A stretch of 37,036 bases of DNA from Candidatus Ornithospirochaeta stercoripullorum (GTDB lineage Bacteria > Spirochaetota > Spirochaetia > Sphaerochaetales > Sphaerochaetaceae). Position 1 is the first letter of the stretch. The number at the start of each line of letters is the position of its first letter. Made by a program: the position numbers and the translations under genes. The stretch covers positions 1 through 37,036 of the forward strand of contig JADIMT010000095.1 of the NCBI GenBank assembly GCA_017694595.1. The letters run 5' to 3'. Positions 34,849-37,036 of the stretch are shown one piece after another. The notes beneath the pieces were generated by a model. That model did no database searches. It worked only from the letters and a program-made list of their open reading frames with translations, and was not told the origin of the DNA.

Positions 34849-35886
34849 TCACCCCAGATGGCTTATAACGCGCTGTATCGATTCTATCTCTGATTTCGCG
34901 AGAAATGGATAAAGCGGGAAGGAGATTGCTCTTGTCACAGGGGCAATAGCATTGGGAAATCTATCATATTTATCCTGATACTTTGAACCAATAGAAGAAG
35001 TGAAAGTCCTTCTCGAGGAGACTCCATGCTTCTGTGCAAATTCTATAGCTTCATCAGGCCTTGTGTTGACTACTACGGAAAAACCATATCCATTTGCATA
35101 GAATGAAGGAGAAGAGGCCCCGAACAGCTTCGCACCGCTCTTCATCTGCGATTGAGTAAAAAGCCTATACAGCTCATTGCGACGCGCAAGAAGCGTATCA
35201 ATCTTCCCGAGCTGGACAATACCCAGCGCAGCATTCATATCAGGGAGATCCACATATGGAGAGCCAATCGCAGCTTCTTTTTTCAGCTTTTCGATTTTAT
35301 CGTCACTGGAAGAGACTGCACACGCTCCTCCGCCTGTGGAGATCACACCATTCTCCTCGAATTCCGATATCACGATATCGCCACCCATACCAGCCTTGAT
35401 AGTATCGGACCACACAGAACCAAGGGACTGCGAGATATCCTCGATTATAGGTAAACCAAGCTCCTTGACGCTTTCGAAGTTCTCTGGAATCTGACAGATC
35501 GGCTCATAATAAACAAAAGCTTTCACGCTCTCTTCCTGAATCTTCTTAGCAGCATCCTCAAGGCTTGGAAGCCCTGTCTCATCTGTGTCAATCAGAATAG
35601 GCTTAACACCTGTGCGTCTGAAGGCTTCCAGATAGATTTTCGGAGAAAGCACAGAAATAAGGACGCTGTCGCCTTTCTCAAGCTCAAGAGCGTTGAAGGA
35701 GGCAACTATGACATCAAGATAGGAACGAAGAGCAATGCCATCTTTCTTGCCGATGTATGCAGAGAAAGTCTTGAGGAACTCTTTCTTCCTCTCCCCTGGA
35801 CCGATCTTCTCATCGACCATTGTCTGCAGAACTGCATCCATATCTTTTCTATAAAGCGCAGGTTTATAAAATCTGATTAAAGCCAT
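34849..35886 (-). CDS. DegT/DnrJ/EryC1-fold protein lacking the PLP lysine
   Basis: This 345-residue protein has the sugar-aminotransferase fold. Features include the N-terminal FYKPALYRKD, then GPGERKKEF, the cofactor-side IIEDISQSLGS (147-157), and DLPDMNAALGIVQLGKIDTLLARRNEL, typical of the family's late segment (seen here as split helices). The Schiff-base motif usually reads SFxxxKxxxTGEGG. Here it reads SEFEENGVISTGGGA (174-188), so Gly180 replaces the Lys and the protein cannot form the usual internal aldimine. It may be a PLP-binding regulator or a sugar-nucleotide-binding relic. The mRNA appears leaderless. nadK and recN follow in the same operon. Confidence 0.85.
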   Translation of the reverse strand: MALIRFYKPALYRKDMDAVLQTMVDEKIGPGERKKEFLKTFSAYIGKKDGIALRSYLDVIVASFNALELEKGDSVLISVLSPKIYLEAFRRTGVKPILIDTDETGLPSLEDAAKKIQEESVKAFVYYEPICQIPENFESVKELGLPIIEDISQSLGSVWSDTIKAGMGGDIVISEFEENGVISTGGGACAVSSSDDKIEKLKKEAAIGSPYVDLPDMNAALGIVQLGKIDTLLARRNELYRLFTQSQMKSGAKLFGASSPSFYANGYGFSVVVNTRPDEAIEFAQKHGVSSRRTFTSSIGSKYQDKYDRFPNAIAPVTRAISFPLYPFLAKSEIESIQRVISHLG

Positions 35887-35892
35887 ACATCC

Positions 35893-35921
35893 ATATTAGC
35901 AAATATAGAAGTCATGGGCAA
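35893..35921 (-). promoter_or_regulatory. DegT-like-nadK-recN promoter (leaderless)
   Basis: TTGCCC (35921-35916, 4/6) and the extended -10 TGC-TAATAT (35901-35893) are spaced by 17 bp. The -10 ends 7 bases before the ATG at 35886, and only GGA within the last six bases resembles a Shine-Dalgarno. The promoter lies downstream of the sRNA terminator, so the two units are independent. Confidence 0.6.
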
Positions 35922-35950
35922 AGAAATAGCGATGGTGAAAACGGCCAGTG

Positions 35951-35981
35951 AAATAAAAAGACCAGTCGACGGGGACTGGTC
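35951..35981 (-). terminator. Intrinsic terminator of the sRNA candidate
   Basis: GACCAGTC (35981-35974 on minus) pairs with GACTGGTC (35967-35960) around six bases and is followed by TTTTTATTT. It is the strongest terminator in the window. Confidence 0.88.
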
Positions 35982-36042
35982 GTTAAGCCTAACGGAAACA
36001 GTGAATATTTCAGGGAGGATAGGAAATGCATCGTCTGCTTCC
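35951..36042 (-). ncRNA. Candidate small RNA of about 90 nt with three hairpins
   Basis: The unit has its own extended -10 promoter, no reading frame of note, and a perfect intrinsic terminator. Three stem-loops follow one another on the minus strand. ATTTC/GAAAT (36027-36023 and 36011-36007) has an 11-base loop containing CCTCCC. CGTTA/TAACG (35994-35990 and 35985-35981) has the loop GGCT. The 8-bp terminator stem comes last. CCUCCC is complementary to Shine-Dalgarno sites and, shown in a loop, is typical of sRNAs that block translation. It matches no RNA family I recognise; 6S, tmRNA and SRP RNA are ruled out by size and motifs. A cis-acting leader is less likely, because the next gene has its own promoter. 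Confidence 0.6.
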
Positions 36043-36048
36043 ATTACT

Positions 36049-36057
36049 ATTATAGCA
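36049..36057 (-). promoter_or_regulatory. Extended -10 promoter of the sRNA candidate
   Basis: TGC-TATAAT (36057-36049) is a perfect extended -10 box. The -35 is weak (CCAACA at 18 bp). Transcription should start near 36042. Confidence 0.65.
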
Positions 36058-36198
36058 AATTAAATCAAAAGATGTTGGACTTTTTTCAGTAAGTTTCGAT
36101 ATTGCAATGATATCGAAAGGATAGGAAAGTTAAATTTAATGTGTTTTTCTAGTGTTTTTTTAAAGCAGCGCCCATCGCTGAACGCTGCCATCAGACTC

Positions 36199-37036
36199 TC
36201 AAGTTGTTGAGAGATCAAACTTACTTCCGTTAAGATTTACTGTAACAGTTGTACCATTACCTTCCCTGAAAGCTTTTTCGCTCTTAATCGTATTGCAGTC
36301 TTCTTCATTATCAATATTGAGAATAGCATTTGTATACTGCTTTTCATCTTCCAATGTCGCAGTGCCTGGGTCGCTTGAAAGATAAATCAGGAATCTGTTC
36401 GTATCATTTTCGTTATCAGCCATAGTGATTTGTGATGAAGAGACTGTACAAACTGCATCTGCTTTATAGTAGCTTATATCGTGTTTGTCACCAACTACCA
36501 AAGCAGCCATTGGGACTTCGTTACCGGATCCCCATAAACTCGCCTCATCCAGATGATAATTAGGATTAGACACTTCAGAGTAGCTTCCATTGGAAGCAAG
36601 AGTGCTATTTGTAATAGTGGCTGTTCCACTCCTTACGATCACAGCCTGTCTTCCAGCTGTGATAGATGAGTTGGTTATCACAAGATTTCCTGGAACATTA
36701 AGCATTACTCCGCAGCTGTCTTGGATAGTAGATGTGATTGTCGAATTATCAATCAGAATGGATACATTCTCAGAATCATAGGAATCATCTGCATTCGTCG
36801 ATACGCCATAAGCGCCAGTTGAAATCTCTGAATCGTAGATTTCTACAGATGCATTTGGATAATACAATCCGATGGCTGTCTGCGGCGTGTTATAGCTGAC
36901 GTTATCCAGAATGAGCTTTGAACCACTGTTAACAGCAAGATTCGATCTGACAGTATAAGATGGATCATCCGATGCAATACTAGTATCTTCCGAGTAAATG
37001 GTTCCATCAGCTATCTTCAGCACAGCATTATTATTA
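36199..37036 (-). CDS. Beta-helix surface protein, C-terminal part (5' end outside window)
   Basis: The frame is open from the right edge to a TGA at 36199 (about 278 codons). A GTG at 37023 could be read as a start, but the frame continues upstream without a stop, so the true start lies outside the window. The protein is rich in Ser, Asn, Thr and short hydrophobic strands. It has repeating turns such as SKLILDNVSYN, ASVEIYDSEIS, VSILIDNSTIT, NLVITNSSIT and GTATITNSTLA, about 22-30 residues apart. This ladder is typical of right-handed parallel beta-helix proteins (adhesins, polysaccharide-degrading proteins). No catalytic residues are evident. It is most likely a secreted or surface-exposed protein. 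A 7-bp stem CTCTCAA/TTGAGAG overlaps its stop codon. Confidence 0.75.
   Translation of the reverse strand, partial: NNNAVLKIADGTIYSEDTSIASDDPSYTVRSNLAVNSGSKLILDNVSYNTPQTAIGLYYPNASVEIYDSEISTGAYGVSTNADDSYDSENVSILIDNSTITSTIQDSCGVMLNVPGNLVITNSSITAGRQAVIVRSGTATITNSTLASNGSYSEVSNPNYHLDEASLWGSGNEVPMAALVVGDKHDISYYKADAVCTVSSSQITMADNENDTNRFLIYLSSDPGTATLEDEKQYTNAILNIDNEEDCNTIKSEKAFREGNGTTVTVNLNGSKFDLSTT

Noticed and set aside
35951-36042. SRP (4.5S) RNA or 6S RNA identity for the small transcript
   Set aside because: The conserved SRP tetraloop region and the 6S bubble are absent and the length is too short for 6S; only a GGAAGCAG string near the 5' end recalls SRP RNA.
36165-36188. GCAGCG/CGCTGC hairpin after the beta-helix gene
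   Set aside because: On the minus strand it is followed by TTTAAAAAAA rather than a T-tract, so I do not call it a terminator; the T-tract lies on the wrong side.
1-37036. CRISPR arrays, prophage genes, tRNA or rRNA genes
   Set aside because: No regularly spaced repeats, cloverleaf-like sequences or rRNA motifs were recognised by eye on either strand.

Overview
The window reads as one chromosomal stretch of a spirochaete, most likely a Sphaerochaeta-like member of the Sphaerochaetaceae. The evidence is a lipoprotein signal with a relaxed lipobox, a DUF4912 gene next to GH57/DUF1957, a second GH57/DUF3536 gene, a division cluster stripped of its peptidoglycan-precursor genes, and an FtsI-like protein with no transpeptidase domain. 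The last point fits what is published for Sphaerochaeta, where penicillin-binding proteins and motility genes are reported absent. No rRNA, tRNA, prophage or CRISPR array was seen. The assignment rests on protein resemblance and gene order only.

Layout. 1-2183: a transposase-like start at the left edge, a surface lipoprotein whose promoter carries a ten-base G tract between -35 and -10, and a decayed-looking gene desert. 2127-3564: a HipB/HipA toxin-antitoxin module with a large inverted-repeat operator. 3696-9971 (minus): an overlapping operon cvpA-holB-ntrB-like-ntrC-like-dinG. 10054-12816 (plus): secA, divergent from cvpA, then a terminator and an EamA-type transporter. 13869-15827: a divergent pair with a 39-bp shared promoter region, namely a LysM protein with a degenerate LytM domain and a transpeptidase-less FtsI-like protein. 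15809-27458 (minus): one tightly packed cluster mraZ-rsmH-ftsL-ftsW-ftsQ-ftsA-ftsZ-xerD-(DprA-like?)-xerC-hslV-hslU-flhF behind a promoter with MraZ boxes. 27557-32376: glycogen/alpha-glucan genes, with DUF4912 and a GH57 protein on minus and a GH57/DUF3536 protein on plus. 32353-35886 (minus): a DegT-fold protein, nadK and recN. 35951-36057: a probable small RNA. 36199-37036: the C-terminal part of a beta-helix surface protein that runs off the right edge.

How the genes fit together. Most of the window serves cell division and envelope growth. It holds FtsZ, FtsA, FtsQ, an FtsL-like protein and a diverged FtsW, with the FtsI pedestal protein encoded away from them beside a catalytically dead LytM protein. 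Two Xer recombinases for chromosome dimer resolution lie inside the same cluster. Several envelope and division proteins have kept their architecture but lost catalytic or signature residues, which suggests a remodelled division machine rather than simple gene loss.

Regulatory reading. Five gene starts (cvpA, secA, ftsI-like, GH57/DUF3536, DegT-like) have no Shine-Dalgarno sequence but have a TANNNT -10 element ending 7-8 bases before the ATG. This is the signature of leaderless transcripts. Genes inside operons have ordinary Shine-Dalgarno sites and 1-23 bp overlaps. The most interesting points are the poly-G promoter, the transpeptidase-less FtsI, the sRNA candidate with a CCUCCC loop, and three proteins with a lost catalytic residue (GH57, DegT-like, LytM).
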